A DNA stretch of 64,000 nt from Vicinamibacteria bacterium. GTDB taxonomy: Bacteria > Acidobacteriota > Vicinamibacteria > Vicinamibacterales > UBA2999. Under the pieces are notes generated by a model, which was given only the letters and a program-made list of their open reading frames with translations, was not told the DNA's origin and searched no databases. The DNA is taken from the NCBI GenBank assembly GCA_025938035.1, contig JAICQE010000001.1, positions 15,975 through 79,974 of the forward strand, in the 5' to 3' direction. This document shows, piece by piece, positions 41,976 to 51,558 of the stretch (the first letter of the stretch is position 1; the number at the start of each line of letters is the position of its first letter). The position numbers and the translations under genes are program-made.

Positions 41976-43245
41976 GCGGTTGGAACCGGCCGATGATCCG
42001 GTTGGCAGCCGTGAAACGCGCGGCGGCGACCCTGGCGACGTCCTCGAGCGCGACCGCATCGACGCTGGAGGGAATCGACGGGAAAAAGCGCCAGTCCGCG
42101 ATTGTCGCGAAGAAACCGAGCTGGTGGGCGATGTTGGAGACGCTGTCCTGTTCGAACACGAGTCGCGCGCGGAGCTGCGTCTTTGCTTTCGCGAGCTCCT
42201 GCGGAGTCACACCTCCCGTGCGCACGGTTTCGACGACCTGCAGGACACGCTCCTCCAGCACATCGAGTGACGTTCCTTCGGTGGCCGTCAGGGAAATCGT
42301 GTAGAGAAAAGGATCCTGCGTCGGCACGATCCCGCCGCTCACTGCCGATGCCAGCCCGCTGTTGACCAGCGCCTGATAGAGCCGGGCGCTCCGCTGCGGC
42401 GGCGGCGTCCGGAAACTCGCCCAGAGGTTCAGGCCCTTGGCGCCCGTGAGGACACTGTCGAGGACCAGCAACGCAAAGAAGTCGGGATCCGTGGCGGCAG
42501 GCGCGTGGTACGCGACCTTCAGGTACGCAGTCGTCCCCTCTTTGGCAATCGTCAACCGCCGCTCTCCGAGCTGCGGTGGCTCCTGGGTATAGCGCGACTT
42601 CGATAACGCGCCCGGCGCGATATTTCCGAACTGCTTCTCGGCGCTCCTCATTGCCTCGTCCGCGTCTACGGCGCCGACGATGACGAGAGTCGCGTTGTTG
42701 GGAACGTAATGCTGACGGTAATAGCCGTACAGATCGTCGCGCGTCATCGTCTGCAGGTCGCCGAGCCATCCGATGGTCGGGTGACGATACGGGTGCGCGT
42801 GAAACGCCGCCGCCGTCAATTCCTGGTCGAGCAGCTGTTCGGGATCGTTTTCGCCGCCCTGTAGCTCCGAGATGATCACCGTACGTTCGGATTCGACATC
42901 CGCGGGGTCGTACAGGCAGTTCGCCATGCGTTCCGATTCGATGAACAGCATGTGATCGAGGGCGTCGTGCGTGGCCGTTTCCGTGTAGGTGGTCTGGTCG
43001 ATCCAGGTGTAGCCGTTCCAATAGCCGCCGTACTGCTCGATGATGCCTTTGACCTTCTCGCGGGGGATGTTGGTTGTCCCCTTGAAGTTCATGTGCTCGA
43101 CCCAGTGCGAGACGCCGGTCAGGCCCGGACGCTCGTCCTTCGAGCCGACGCGGTACCAGCACCAGACGGAGGCGAGCGGTGCGGTGTGCACCTCCTGGAT
43201 CAGGACGCGCAGGCCGTTGTCGAGGAACTGCTCCCGTACGTCCAT
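41965..43245 (-). CDS. M16 family zinc metallopeptidase (active subunit, second pair)
   Basis: A 426-aa M16 peptidase with intact HWVEH in GVSHWVEHMNFKGTTNIP, a starting sequence FLDNGLRVLIQEVHTAPL, and the ISELQGGENDPEQLLDQE segment carrying the third metal Glu. The ATG at 43245 is divergent from ileS, 60 bp away. It is paired with an inactive subunit downstream, as at 8937-11620. Confidence 0.92.
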   Translation of the reverse strand: MDVREQFLDNGLRVLIQEVHTAPLASVWCWYRVGSKDERPGLTGVSHWVEHMNFKGTTNIPREKVKGIIEQYGGYWNGYTWIDQTTYTETATHDALDHMLFIESERMANCLYDPADVESERTVIISELQGGENDPEQLLDQELTAAAFHAHPYRHPTIGWLGDLQTMTRDDLYGYYRQHYVPNNATLVIVGAVDADEAMRSAEKQFGNIAPGALSKSRYTQEPPQLGERRLTIAKEGTTAYLKVAYHAPAATDPDFFALLVLDSVLTGAKGLNLWASFRTPPPQRSARLYQALVNSGLASAVSGGIVPTQDPFLYTISLTATEGTSLDVLEERVLQVVETVRTGGVTPQELAKAKTQLRARLVFEQDSVSNIAHQLGFFATIADWRFFPSIPSSVDAVALEDVARVAAARFTAANRIIGRFQPHAD

Positions 43246-43305
43246 CAGCGAATTATAGGCATGCAGGCAGGCAGAGCCGGGTCCCGCGCGATACCATTGA
43301 GGTTT

Positions 43306-46119
43306 ATGCCCGAGTGGAAAGAGACGGTAAACCTGCCACGGACAGGTTTTCCGATGAAGGCCAACCTCCAGACCGCTGAGCCCGAGGCGATCGCCCGGTG
43401 GGAGGCAATGGACCTCTACGAACGAATTCGCGAAAAGCGCCGCGGCGCGCCGAAGTTCGTCTTTCATGACGGTCCGCCGTATGCCAACGGCCAGATCCAC
43501 CTCGGCACCGCCCTCAACAAGATCCTGAAGGACATCGTCATCAAGTCCCGCACGATGGCCGGTTTCGACGTGCCGTACAAGCCAGGGTACGACTGCCACG
43601 GCCTGCCGATCGAGTTGAAAGTGGACCGGGAGCTTGGACCGAAGAAGCGCGATATGTCCATCGCCGACATTCGCCGCGCCTGTCGTGAATACGCCGGCCG
43701 GTACATCGATGTGATGACCGCGGAGTTCAAGCGGCTGATGGTCTTCGGCGATTGGTCCCACTACTACCTGACCATGAATGCGCAGTACCAGGCGGACATC
43801 GCCCGATCGCTCGGCAAGTTCGTCGAGCGCGGGCTGGTCTACAAAGGCAAGAAGCCTGTTCACTGGTGCATTCACTGCCGGACGGCGCTCGCCGAGGCGG
43901 AGGTCGAGTACGACGATCACACCTCGCCGTCGATCTACGTCGAGTTCCCGCTCAGCGCGGCAAGTGCAGCGGATCTGGCAGCTCGCGCGCCGGCGCTCGC
44001 TGGACGCGATGTCTCGGTACTCATCTGGACGACAACGCCGTGGACGATTCCGTCGAATCTGGCAATCGCGTTTCATCCCGAACTGGACTATGCGGCGTAT
44101 GACGTCGACGGCCGCGTTGTCATCGTCGCCGAAGGCCTGGCGGCGACGGTCGCGCAGACCATCAGGCGGCCATTCGGCGAACCGATCGCGCGCATGAAGG
44201 GTGAAACGCTGGAGGGTCTCAGGTTCCGCCATCCTCTGTACGAGCGCGATTCAGTCGCGGTCCTGGCGGATTACGTCACGCTCGAACAAGGCACAGGTGC
44301 GGTTCATACCGCGCCGGGCCACGGCGCGGACGACTTTCTGACCGGGAAAAAGTACGGCTTGGACATCTACGCGCCAGTCGGACCAGGGGGCCATTTTCTC
44401 GACTCGGTCGAATTGTTTGCCGGCCAGCGCGTGTTCGACGCAAACCCGAAAGTCGAGGAGGCATTGCACGAACGCAGCCGTCTCTGGCATCGGGAATCGT
44501 TGTCCCACCAGTACCCGCACTGCTGGCGCTGCCACAATCCGGTGATCTTTCTGGCGACGTCGCAGTGGTTCGTGCGCCTGGACGGCGAGGCCGCAATTGC
44601 CGGTGCGGATGGCCAGCGGCGGACGCTGCGGGAGGCGGCACGCCGCGCCATTGACCACGAGGTGAAGTGGGTCCCGGCCTGGGGCCGGGACCGCATCTTC
44701 AACATGGTGACCAACCGGCCGGACTGGTGCATCTCCCGTCAGCGCGCGTGGGGTGTACCGATCCCTGCGCTCGACTGCACGGCCTGCGGCGAGGCGCTCC
44801 TGACCACGGAGTTGATCGACCTGGCAGCCACGGTGTTCGAGCGATACAACGCGGACGCGTGGTACGAACGACCAGTCGAGGAGTTCGTGCCGCCGGGCCT
44901 GACCTGTCCGTCATGCGGCGGCGCTTCCTTTGAGCGCGAGCGCGACATCCTGGACGTCTGGTTCGATTCCGGCTCGAGCCACGAAGCAGTGCTGGCGAGA
45001 TCGCCGGAGCTCGGCTGGCCGGCGGACCTGTACGTCGAGGGCAGCGATCAGCATCGTGGCTGGTTCCAGAGCTCGCTGCTGGTGGCGCTGGCGACCCGTG
45101 GCCGCCCGCCGTATCGCGAGGTGCTGACGCATGGATTCCTGATCGACCTCGAAGGCCGGAAGATGTCGAAGTCGGTGGGAAACGCCATCGCCCCGCAGGA
45201 CGTGATCAAGGAGAGTGGCGCCGAAATCCTGCGGCTGTGGGTCGCGATGAGCGAGTACACGGAGGACCTGCGCGTGAGCAAGGAAATCCTGACTCGCGTC
45301 GTGGACGTCTACCGGAAGCTTCGGAACACGTGCCGGATCCTGGCGGCAAACCTCTATGACTTCAATCCGGCTGCCGATGCGCTGCCCCTCGACCGCCTCG
45401 ACGCCGTAGACCGCTTCGCGCTCGCACGATACGCCGAAGCCGCGCAGCGGATGCTGCGCGCGTACGACGAGTACGATTTCTCGACCGTCACGCAGAGTCT
45501 GAACACGCTGATGACCGTGGACCTGAGCGCGTTTTACGTGGATGTCACGAAGGACCGGATGTACACGCTCAGCCCGCGCTCACACGAGCGCCGCTCGACG
45601 CAGACGGCGATGTTCATCATCTGCGACGGACTGGCGAGGCTGCTGGCGCCAATCCTGCCGGTCACCGCGGACGACTTGTGGCGGCACTTACCCGGCGAAC
45701 GCGGCGTCTCGGTTCACCTGGAAGACTTCCCGGCTGTCGGCCATCTCGCCAATCCGGACGTGGTTGCCACCTGGGAACGTCTGCTCGCCGTTCGCGAAAC
45801 GGTGAACGGTGCGCTCGAGGAGAAGCGAAAGGACAAGATAATCGGGAACTCGCTGAGCGCGCGGGTCGTGATCACCGCCCGGGGGCCGGTCGGCGAGCTT
45901 CTCGAGATGCACGAGCAGCACCTGCCGATGCTCTTCAACGTCTCCGCTGTCGCCCTGCATCTCGGGCCGGCCGGTGAGGGCGACGATGTCCAGGTGGCCA
46001 TCGAGAAGGCACCGGGGGTGAAGTGTGCCAGGTGCTGGCGGTTCGTCGCTGGTGTCCGCGCTGAGCCGGAGTGGGAAGGCGTCTGCGATCGCTGTCGCGA
46101 CGCCTTGAGCGCGGCCTGA
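43306..46119 (+). CDS. ileS: isoleucyl-tRNA synthetase
   Basis: A 937-aa class I synthetase. The HIGH-type motif appears as HLG in PYANGQIHLGTALNK (His65), and KMSKS as GRKMSKSVGN near residue 620. The editing domain contains WTTTPWTIPSNLAI. The C-terminal zinc ribbon KCARCWRF and CDRCRDAL is of the bacterial type. GAGG precedes the ATG at 43306. The 1-base TGATG overlap with lspA suggests coupling, an arrangement common in bacteria. Confidence 0.97.
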   Translation: MPEWKETVNLPRTGFPMKANLQTAEPEAIARWEAMDLYERIREKRRGAPKFVFHDGPPYANGQIHLGTALNKILKDIVIKSRTMAGFDVPYKPGYDCHGLPIELKVDRELGPKKRDMSIADIRRACREYAGRYIDVMTAEFKRLMVFGDWSHYYLTMNAQYQADIARSLGKFVERGLVYKGKKPVHWCIHCRTALAEAEVEYDDHTSPSIYVEFPLSAASAADLAARAPALAGRDVSVLIWTTTPWTIPSNLAIAFHPELDYAAYDVDGRVVIVAEGLAATVAQTIRRPFGEPIARMKGETLEGLRFRHPLYERDSVAVLADYVTLEQGTGAVHTAPGHGADDFLTGKKYGLDIYAPVGPGGHFLDSVELFAGQRVFDANPKVEEALHERSRLWHRESLSHQYPHCWRCHNPVIFLATSQWFVRLDGEAAIAGADGQRRTLREAARRAIDHEVKWVPAWGRDRIFNMVTNRPDWCISRQRAWGVPIPALDCTACGEALLTTELIDLAATVFERYNADAWYERPVEEFVPPGLTCPSCGGASFERERDILDVWFDSGSSHEAVLARSPELGWPADLYVEGSDQHRGWFQSSLLVALATRGRPPYREVLTHGFLIDLEGRKMSKSVGNAIAPQDVIKESGAEILRLWVAMSEYTEDLRVSKEILTRVVDVYRKLRNTCRILAANLYDFNPAADALPLDRLDAVDRFALARYAEAAQRMLRAYDEYDFSTVTQSLNTLMTVDLSAFYVDVTKDRMYTLSPRSHERRSTQTAMFIICDGLARLLAPILPVTADDLWRHLPGERGVSVHLEDFPAVGHLANPDVVATWERLLAVRETVNGALEEKRKDKIIGNSLSARVVITARGPVGELLEMHEQHLPMLFNVSAVALHLGPAGEGDDVQVAIEKAPGVKCARCWRFVAGVRAEPEWEGVCDRCRDALSAA

Positions 46120-46610
46120 TGTCCACCCGCGTGCAACTCCTCGTGGCTGTGGCGGTCGTGGTATTCGACCAGATCGTCAAGGCAATGGTGCGAAGCCGCC
46201 TGATGCTGCACGAAAGCGTCACGGTCATTCCGGGATTCTTCGATCTGACGCGCGTGCACAATACGGGCGCGGCGTACGGGTTTCTCAACGGTGTGGATTT
46301 CCCGTTCAAGACGGCGTTGCTCGCCTGCGTGGCGACCGCTGCGCTGATCGGCCTCACACTCTACGCGGTCAAGCTCGAGCGCAGCCAGGTGCTGACACGC
46401 GTGGGCCTGACGCTGGTCATCGGCGGCGCCGCCGGCAACCTCATCGACCGCGTCACCGCCGGCTACGTCCTCGACTTCGTCGACCTCTACCGCGGTGGCT
46501 GGCACTTCTGGGCATTCAACGTCGCAGACTCGGCGATTTCCATCGGCGTGGCACTGATGATCCTCGAGCTGCTTGGCCTCGGACGGACACGTGTATCCAG
46601 AGCTGTTTAA
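46119..46610 (+). CDS. lspA: lipoprotein signal peptidase
   Basis: A 163-aa inner-membrane aspartic peptidase that removes the signal peptide of lipoproteins after Lgt has lipidated them. Four helices are visible. The catalytic Asp residues are in GAAGNLIDRVTAGYVLDFVD and FNVADSAISIG. NTGAAYGFL is conserved. It overlaps the ileS stop by one base and overlaps lgt by 20 bases. Confidence 0.96.
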   Translation: MSTRVQLLVAVAVVVFDQIVKAMVRSRLMLHESVTVIPGFFDLTRVHNTGAAYGFLNGVDFPFKTALLACVATAALIGLTLYAVKLERSQVLTRVGLTLVIGGAAGNLIDRVTAGYVLDFVDLYRGGWHFWAFNVADSAISIGVALMILELLGLGRTRVSRAV

Positions 46611-47403
46611 GGTCGGACCGTTCACCGTCTATACCTACGGCGTCCTGCTGGCGGCGTCGTACCTGCTGGGACTGCGCCTGGCGATGTGGCGGGCAAAAAA
46701 GTGGGGGCTGGACCCGAACCGGGTGCTCGACCTCGGCATTTACATCATCATTGCCGCGCTCGTCGGGGCCAAGCTGCTCCTGCTCGTCGTGGACTTCGAT
46801 CAGTTCAGGAACCCGCGTGAACTGCTGAACCTCGCCCGCCTCGGCGGAGTGTTCTACGGTGGGCTGCTGCTCGCCGTCGGCGTTGCCTTCTGGTACATCC
46901 ATCGTCACCGCCTGCCCTTCTGGACGACGTGCGACGTGTTCGCGCCCGGCATCGCCCTCGGCCATGTCACAGGACGGCTCGGATGCCTGGCCGCGGGCTG
47001 CTGCTACGGCAAGCCGACCGACATGCCGTGGGCGATCGTGTTCACCAACCCGCTGGCGGCGGCAAACGTCGGGACTCCGCTCGGCATCCCGCTGCATCCC
47101 ACGCAGATATACGAGGCGGGTGCGTCGCTGATGATCCTGGCACTCCTGCTCGCCACGGAACGGCGCGGGCGCCGGTTTGCTGGACGGACGTTCTGGTCTT
47201 ACATGTTTCTGTATGCGGTCTCGCGCTACGTCATCGAGATCTACCGGGGCGATCCGCGCGGCACCGTGTTCGGAATGTTCTCGACGTCGCAGTTCATTTC
47301 GGTCGTGCTCGCGCCGCTCAGCCTGATCATGCTGGTCTGGCTGTCTCGCCGCGCCCCCGTCGAACCCGATCAGGCCCGGAAGCCCCGCCGCATGGCCGCA
47401 TAA
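46591..47403 (+). CDS. lgt: prolipoprotein diacylglyceryl transferase
   Basis: A 270-aa polytopic enzyme that attaches diacylglycerol to the lipobox Cys. The GTG at 46591 gives VYPELFKVGPFTVYTYGVLL, the usual start. The Lgt signature GHVTGRLGCLAAGCCYG contains the key Arg, and LHPTQIYEAG follows. An upstream TTG at 46573 is an alternative. It lies beside lspA, the next enzyme in the same pathway. Confidence 0.95.
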   Translation: MYPELFKVGPFTVYTYGVLLAASYLLGLRLAMWRAKKWGLDPNRVLDLGIYIIIAALVGAKLLLLVVDFDQFRNPRELLNLARLGGVFYGGLLLAVGVAFWYIHRHRLPFWTTCDVFAPGIALGHVTGRLGCLAAGCCYGKPTDMPWAIVFTNPLAAANVGTPLGIPLHPTQIYEAGASLMILALLLATERRGRRFAGRTFWSYMFLYAVSRYVIEIYRGDPRGTVFGMFSTSQFISVVLAPLSLIMLVWLSRRAPVEPDQARKPRRMAA

Positions 47404-47415
47404 CCGCACAGATCC

Positions 47416-48366
47416 GTGGCGTTCGAGTTCGAGGTCCCCGCCGACTCCGACGGTCAGCGGCTCGATCGTGTGCTGGTCTCGATGCTCGCCGACCACTCGC
47501 GATCGCGGCTTCAGCGGCTGATTGCGGACGGCTGCGTGCGCGTTGGCGGGACTGTCGCCGTCAAGCCGAACACCATCGTTCACGGTGGAGACCGGATCGA
47601 GGTTGACGTTCCCGCGCCACGACCGTCGGAGGTCGAGCCGGAACCGCTGGATTTCGACATCCTGTATCAGGACCCTGACCTCGCGGTCCTGAACAAGCCG
47701 GCGGGAATGGTGGTGCACCCCGGCGCCGGCCACGCCTCGGGCACGCTCGTCAACGCGCTGCTGCACCACATGGACGATCTCAGCGGCATCGGCGGTGAAC
47801 GGCGACCGGGCATCGTCCATCGGCTCGATCGTGGTACGTCCGGGGTGATGGTCGTTGCGAAGAACGACGCCTCACATCAGGAGCTGGCACGTCAGTTTCA
47901 CGACCGCGAGATCGAGAAGGAGTACATCGCGCTCGTGTGGGGCGTCGTACAGGCGGGACGGCGGATCGACGCCGCAATCGGGAGGGATCCCTCGAACCGG
48001 CAGAAGATGTCCTCACGCGCCAGGCACGCACGCGAAGCGGTGACGCGCATCACGCGCGCGCATCACCTCCCCGGGCTGACGCTCTGCCAGGTCGCGATTC
48101 ACACCGGGCGCACGCATCAGATCCGCGTGCACTTGAGCGCCATCGGCCACCCTATCGTCGGCGATGCGCTCTACGGCGGCGTTCACCGGCGCGTCGCCGG
48201 CGACATTCGCGCGGTGCAGCGGCTCGAGCGGCCGTTCCTGCACGCCGCGCGACTCGTGTTCAAACATCCCCGGGACGGCCGCCGTCTCGAATTCATCGCT
48301 CCACTTGCGGCGGATCTGACCGCGGTGCTGAACGACCTGCCGGGCTGGGCTGACCGTGATGAATAA
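47416..48366 (+). CDS. RluD-family pseudouridine synthase
   Basis: A 316-aa enzyme with an N-terminal S4 RNA-binding domain (residues about 12-75, DGQRLDRVLVSML) and a catalytic domain with the Asp in VHRLDRGTSGVMVVAKN. LNKPAGMVVHPGAGH and GRTHQIRVHLSAIGHPIVGD are standard. It probably modifies large-subunit rRNA (RluD type); the exact site cannot be told. It starts with GTG. Confidence 0.94.
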   Translation: MAFEFEVPADSDGQRLDRVLVSMLADHSRSRLQRLIADGCVRVGGTVAVKPNTIVHGGDRIEVDVPAPRPSEVEPEPLDFDILYQDPDLAVLNKPAGMVVHPGAGHASGTLVNALLHHMDDLSGIGGERRPGIVHRLDRGTSGVMVVAKNDASHQELARQFHDREIEKEYIALVWGVVQAGRRIDAAIGRDPSNRQKMSSRARHAREAVTRITRAHHLPGLTLCQVAIHTGRTHQIRVHLSAIGHPIVGDALYGGVHRRVAGDIRAVQRLERPFLHAARLVFKHPRDGRRLEFIAPLAADLTAVLNDLPGWADRDE

Positions 48367-48904
48367 GCCAATCGTCCCCCGCGAGATCCGCCGCGTTTAC
48401 CAGGGCCGGATCTTCACTGTTCAAGTCGAGACGGTGAGACTGCCCAACGGCAGCGAGCTGAACGCCGACATCGTCAGACACCCGGGTTCGGTGGTCATCA
48501 TCCCGGTCACTGCTGCCGGCGAGATCATCCTCGTCAGGCAATACCGCCATGCCATCGGCCGCTTCGCATGGGAGCTTCCCGCCGGTAGCTTGAAGGCGTC
48601 CGAAGACGCGGCCGACGCCGCGCGGCGCGAGTGTCAGGAGGAAGTGGGTCTCGTACCCGCGCGCCTGACGCCGCTCGGATCGTTTTTCCCGACGCCAGGT
48701 TACTGCGATGAGGAGATGAATTTCTTCCGCGCCGACGGGCTCCGCGACCCGAAGGCCGACGAAACCGCTCGCCCGGACGAGGACGAGGACATCGAGACGC
48801 AGGCGTTCAGCCGGGAGACACTGCGGCAGATGATTGCGGCTGGCGAGATCATTGATCTGAAAACGGTTGCCGGGCTCGCGCTGCTGGAATCCAGGCACCC
48901 CTGA
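48359..48904 (+). CDS. Nudix hydrolase (ADP-ribose pyrophosphatase-like)
   Basis: A 181-aa Nudix enzyme. The Nudix box is GSLKASEDAADAARRECQEE, ending VGL. QYRHAIGRFAWELPAG precedes it and FFPTPGYCDEEMNFF follows, as in ADP-ribose pyrophosphatases. The ATG at 48359 overlaps the RluD stop by eight bases. The stop codon lies in the loop of a perfect hairpin (48894-48913). Confidence 0.93.
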   Translation: MNKPIVPREIRRVYQGRIFTVQVETVRLPNGSELNADIVRHPGSVVIIPVTAAGEIILVRQYRHAIGRFAWELPAGSLKASEDAADAARRECQEEVGLVPARLTPLGSFFPTPGYCDEEMNFFRADGLRDPKADETARPDEDEDIETQAFSRETLRQMIAAGEIIDLKTVAGLALLESRHP

Positions 48905-48913
48905 AGGGGTGCC
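48894..48913. repeat. hairpin enclosing the Nudix stop codon
   Basis: GGCACCCC (48894-48901) and GGGGTGCC (48906-48913) form a perfect 8-bp stem whose loop TGAA contains the stop codon of the Nudix gene. It resembles the other intergenic hairpins and may act as a transcript end. Confidence 0.6.
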
Positions 48914-48914
48914 C

Positions 48915-48966
48915 TACGAACTAGCGACTAGCAACTACCAACTACTACGAACTACCAACGACCAAC
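48915..48966. repeat. low-complexity ACTACCAAC-type tract
   Basis: About 50 bp of degenerate short repeats built from ACTA, CCAAC and ACGA units, between the convergent ends of the Nudix and lon genes. On the minus strand it reads as GTTGGTAGTT-type repeats. It has no ORF and no terminator features. Confidence 0.6.
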
Positions 48967-48969
48967 GAC

Positions 48970-51408
48970 CTACTGGATAGCCGGCGGCACGCGCCTGCTT
49001 GCCCGCCGATCGCCCGGTGCCTTCTGCACCGGGGTCAGCGCCAGCAGCAACACCTCGTCGACAGTCTGGACGTAGTGGATCGTCATGTCACGGCGCAGTT
49101 CGTCCGTGAGGTCCTCGTTGACGTTCTTTTCGTTCGGACGCGGCAGGATCACCTCACGGATGCCGATGCGCCGGGCGGCCAGGACCTTTTCCTTGATGCC
49201 GCCGACCGGCAACACGCGGCCCGATAACGTGATCTCCCCGGTCATCGCGATGTCGCCGCGCACCGGACGGCGCGTCAGCTCGGATGCCAGCGCGGTGGCG
49301 ATGGTGACGCCGGCGGACGGTCCGTCCTTCGGAATGGCTCCCGAGGGTACGTGCAGATGGATCTCCGCGTTCTTGAAGAAATCGGGATCGGCGCCGTAGG
49401 TCGACGCGTGCGCACGGAACCACGACAGCGCGGCACGGGCCGACTCCTTCATCACCTCGCCGAGTTGACCCGTCAGCGTCAACGATCCGGTACCGGCCAT
49501 CCGCGAGGCTTCGACGAAGAGCACGTCTCCGCCGGCCGGCGTCCAGGCGAGGCCGATGGCCACGCCCGGATCCTTGGTGCGCTCTTCGATTTCCTCGTCC
49601 ATGAAGGTCGGCGCGCCGAGCATGCCGACGACAACGGCCGGGGTGATCGTCAGCGGTGATTCGTCGCCCTCGGCGCGTTTGCGCGCCGCCTTGCGGCAGA
49701 GTGCGGCGATTTCGCGCTCCAGGTTGCGGACACCGGCCTCGCGCGTGTAGCCCCGAATCACCGTGCGCAGGGCATCGTCGCTGATGGTGACCTGCTCCGG
49801 CGTCAGCCCATGATTCGCGATCTGCTTCTGCACCAGGTGTTCGCGCGCGATGGCCAGCTTCTCCTCTTCGGTGTAGCCGGGAATCTCGAGGACCTCCATC
49901 CGGTCGCGAAGCGCAGGCGGCACGGGATCCAGCACGTTCGCGGTTGTGATGAAGAGCACCTCGGACAGATCGAACGGCACATCGAGATAGTGATCGCGGA
50001 AGGTATTGTTCTGCTCCGGGTCGAGCACCTCGAGCAGCGCTGACGCCGGGTCGCCGCGGAAGTCTGATCCCAGCTTGTCGATTTCGTCGAGGATGAACAC
50101 CGGGTTCCTGGACTCGGCGCGCCGCATACCCTGCAGGATTTGCCCGGGGAGCGCGCCGATGTACGTCCGGCGATGCCCGCGGATCTCCGCCTCATCGCGC
50201 ATCCCGCCGAGCGACACGCGGACGAACTTGCGCCCAAGTGACTGCGCGATCGAGCGCGCCAGGGACGTCTTGCCCACACCCGGAGGACCGACGAAACAGA
50301 GGATCGGCCCTTTGACGGTTGGATTGAGTTTGCGAACCGCGAGGTATTCGAGGATGCGGTCCTTCGCTTTTTCCAGGCCCGAGTGGTCCGCGTCGAGCGT
50401 CTGCTTCGTTTTCGGCAGATCGATCACCTCATCGGTCCGCTTCTGCCACGGCAGCATCACCAGCCAGTCCAGGTACGTCCTCGACACCGTGTACTCGGCC
50501 GCTGCCACGGGCATCTTCGCCAGACGATCGAGCTCGCGCTGCGCCTCTTTCCTGACCGCGTCCGGCATGCCGGCGGCGTCGATCTTCTGCTGCAGCTCTT
50601 CGATTTCCTTGGTCTGATCGTCGCCCTCGCCCAGCTCTCTCTGAATCGCCTTCAGCTGCTCGCGAAGGAAGTATTCGCGCTGGTTCTTGCCGACTTCCGA
50701 CTGGACCTGCGATTGAATCTTCGACCCGAGCTCGAGGACTTCGAGCTCCTTGATCAGGATCCTGTTGAGCGCATCCATACGCGCGCGGACGTCGAGCGTT
50801 TCGAGAACCTCCTGCTTGACGGGTGTGGCAATCGTGGTAAGGCTCGAGGCGATGAAGTCGGCCAGCCGCCCTGCTTCGGCGATATTCGCCGCCAGCGTCT
50901 GCAGATCGTCGGACAGCAGCGGCGAGAGCGAGACCACCTGCTGGAAGTTCGTTTTGATATTCCGGAGGAGGGCATCAATCTCCAGACGATCGTCGTCACG
51001 GAGCGCCTCGACGGCGGGCGTCACACGCGCGCGGAGGTACGGCCGCGTCTCCCTGACCTCGTCTAGCCGCAGCCGTTCGAGCCCCTGCACGATCAAGCGC
51101 AGGCTGCCATCGGGCAGCTTGAACATCTTGTGTATCAGACTCGCCGTGCCGACTTCGAAGAGGTCGGCCTGCTGCGGTTCCTCGACCGACGCGTCGCGCT
51201 GCGTGAAGACACCAATCAGCTTGCCCTGTGAGATGGCTTCGTCGATCAGGCGAACGGAGCTCTCGCGCGCCACCGCGAGCGGCATGAAGGAATTGGGAAA
51301 CAGGACGGTGTCGCGAAGCGGCAGGATCGGCAGCTCATCCGGAACCGCAATCGGACGATCGCCGGCAGACAGCTCTTCGAGATCCAGCGTCTCGTCGCGA
51401 TCGCTCAT
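48970..51408 (-). CDS. lon: ATP-dependent protease Lon
   Basis: An 812-aa Lon protease. The N-terminal substrate-binding domain begins LPILPLRDTVLFPNSFMPL. The AAA+ module has Walker A GPPGVGKTSLARSIA near residue 373 and FILDEIDKLGSDFRGDPASA. The protease domain has catalytic Ser698 in KDGPSAGVTIATALAS and the Lys in GGIKEKVLAARR. It degrades misfolded and regulatory proteins. The ATG at 51408 is preferred over longer frames, which would read through the terminator at 51465-51530. Confidence 0.97.
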   Translation of the reverse strand: MSDRDETLDLEELSAGDRPIAVPDELPILPLRDTVLFPNSFMPLAVARESSVRLIDEAISQGKLIGVFTQRDASVEEPQQADLFEVGTASLIHKMFKLPDGSLRLIVQGLERLRLDEVRETRPYLRARVTPAVEALRDDDRLEIDALLRNIKTNFQQVVSLSPLLSDDLQTLAANIAEAGRLADFIASSLTTIATPVKQEVLETLDVRARMDALNRILIKELEVLELGSKIQSQVQSEVGKNQREYFLREQLKAIQRELGEGDDQTKEIEELQQKIDAAGMPDAVRKEAQRELDRLAKMPVAAAEYTVSRTYLDWLVMLPWQKRTDEVIDLPKTKQTLDADHSGLEKAKDRILEYLAVRKLNPTVKGPILCFVGPPGVGKTSLARSIAQSLGRKFVRVSLGGMRDEAEIRGHRRTYIGALPGQILQGMRRAESRNPVFILDEIDKLGSDFRGDPASALLEVLDPEQNNTFRDHYLDVPFDLSEVLFITTANVLDPVPPALRDRMEVLEIPGYTEEEKLAIAREHLVQKQIANHGLTPEQVTISDDALRTVIRGYTREAGVRNLEREIAALCRKAARKRAEGDESPLTITPAVVVGMLGAPTFMDEEIEERTKDPGVAIGLAWTPAGGDVLFVEASRMAGTGSLTLTGQLGEVMKESARAALSWFRAHASTYGADPDFFKNAEIHLHVPSGAIPKDGPSAGVTIATALASELTRRPVRGDIAMTGEITLSGRVLPVGGIKEKVLAARRIGIREVILPRPNEKNVNEDLTDELRRDMTIHYVQTVDEVLLLALTPVQKAPGDRRASRRVPPAIQ

Positions 51409-51464
51409 GGCGGGAATCCTCTCCTGATTGGCGATGGCCGTCAAAGGGGAATCGGCGGGGCGCA

Positions 51465-51530
51465 GAAAAAAACTCCCAACCCCGGTCACCTTCTCACGGC
51501 CGGTGAGCAGATGACAGGACGTTGGGAGTT
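51465..51530 (-). terminator. nested intrinsic terminator between the DksA-like gene and lon
   Basis: On the minus strand, AACTCCCAAC (51521-51530) pairs with GTTGGGAGTT (51471-51480), followed by a run of seven T. The 40-nt loop contains an inner hairpin (CTCAC/GTGAG). It ends the DksA-like transcript 57 bp before the lon ATG. The two-level structure could switch between forms. Confidence 0.8.
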
Positions 51531-51558
51531 CCGCGCCGGTATTCCGGCAGACCCTAAA

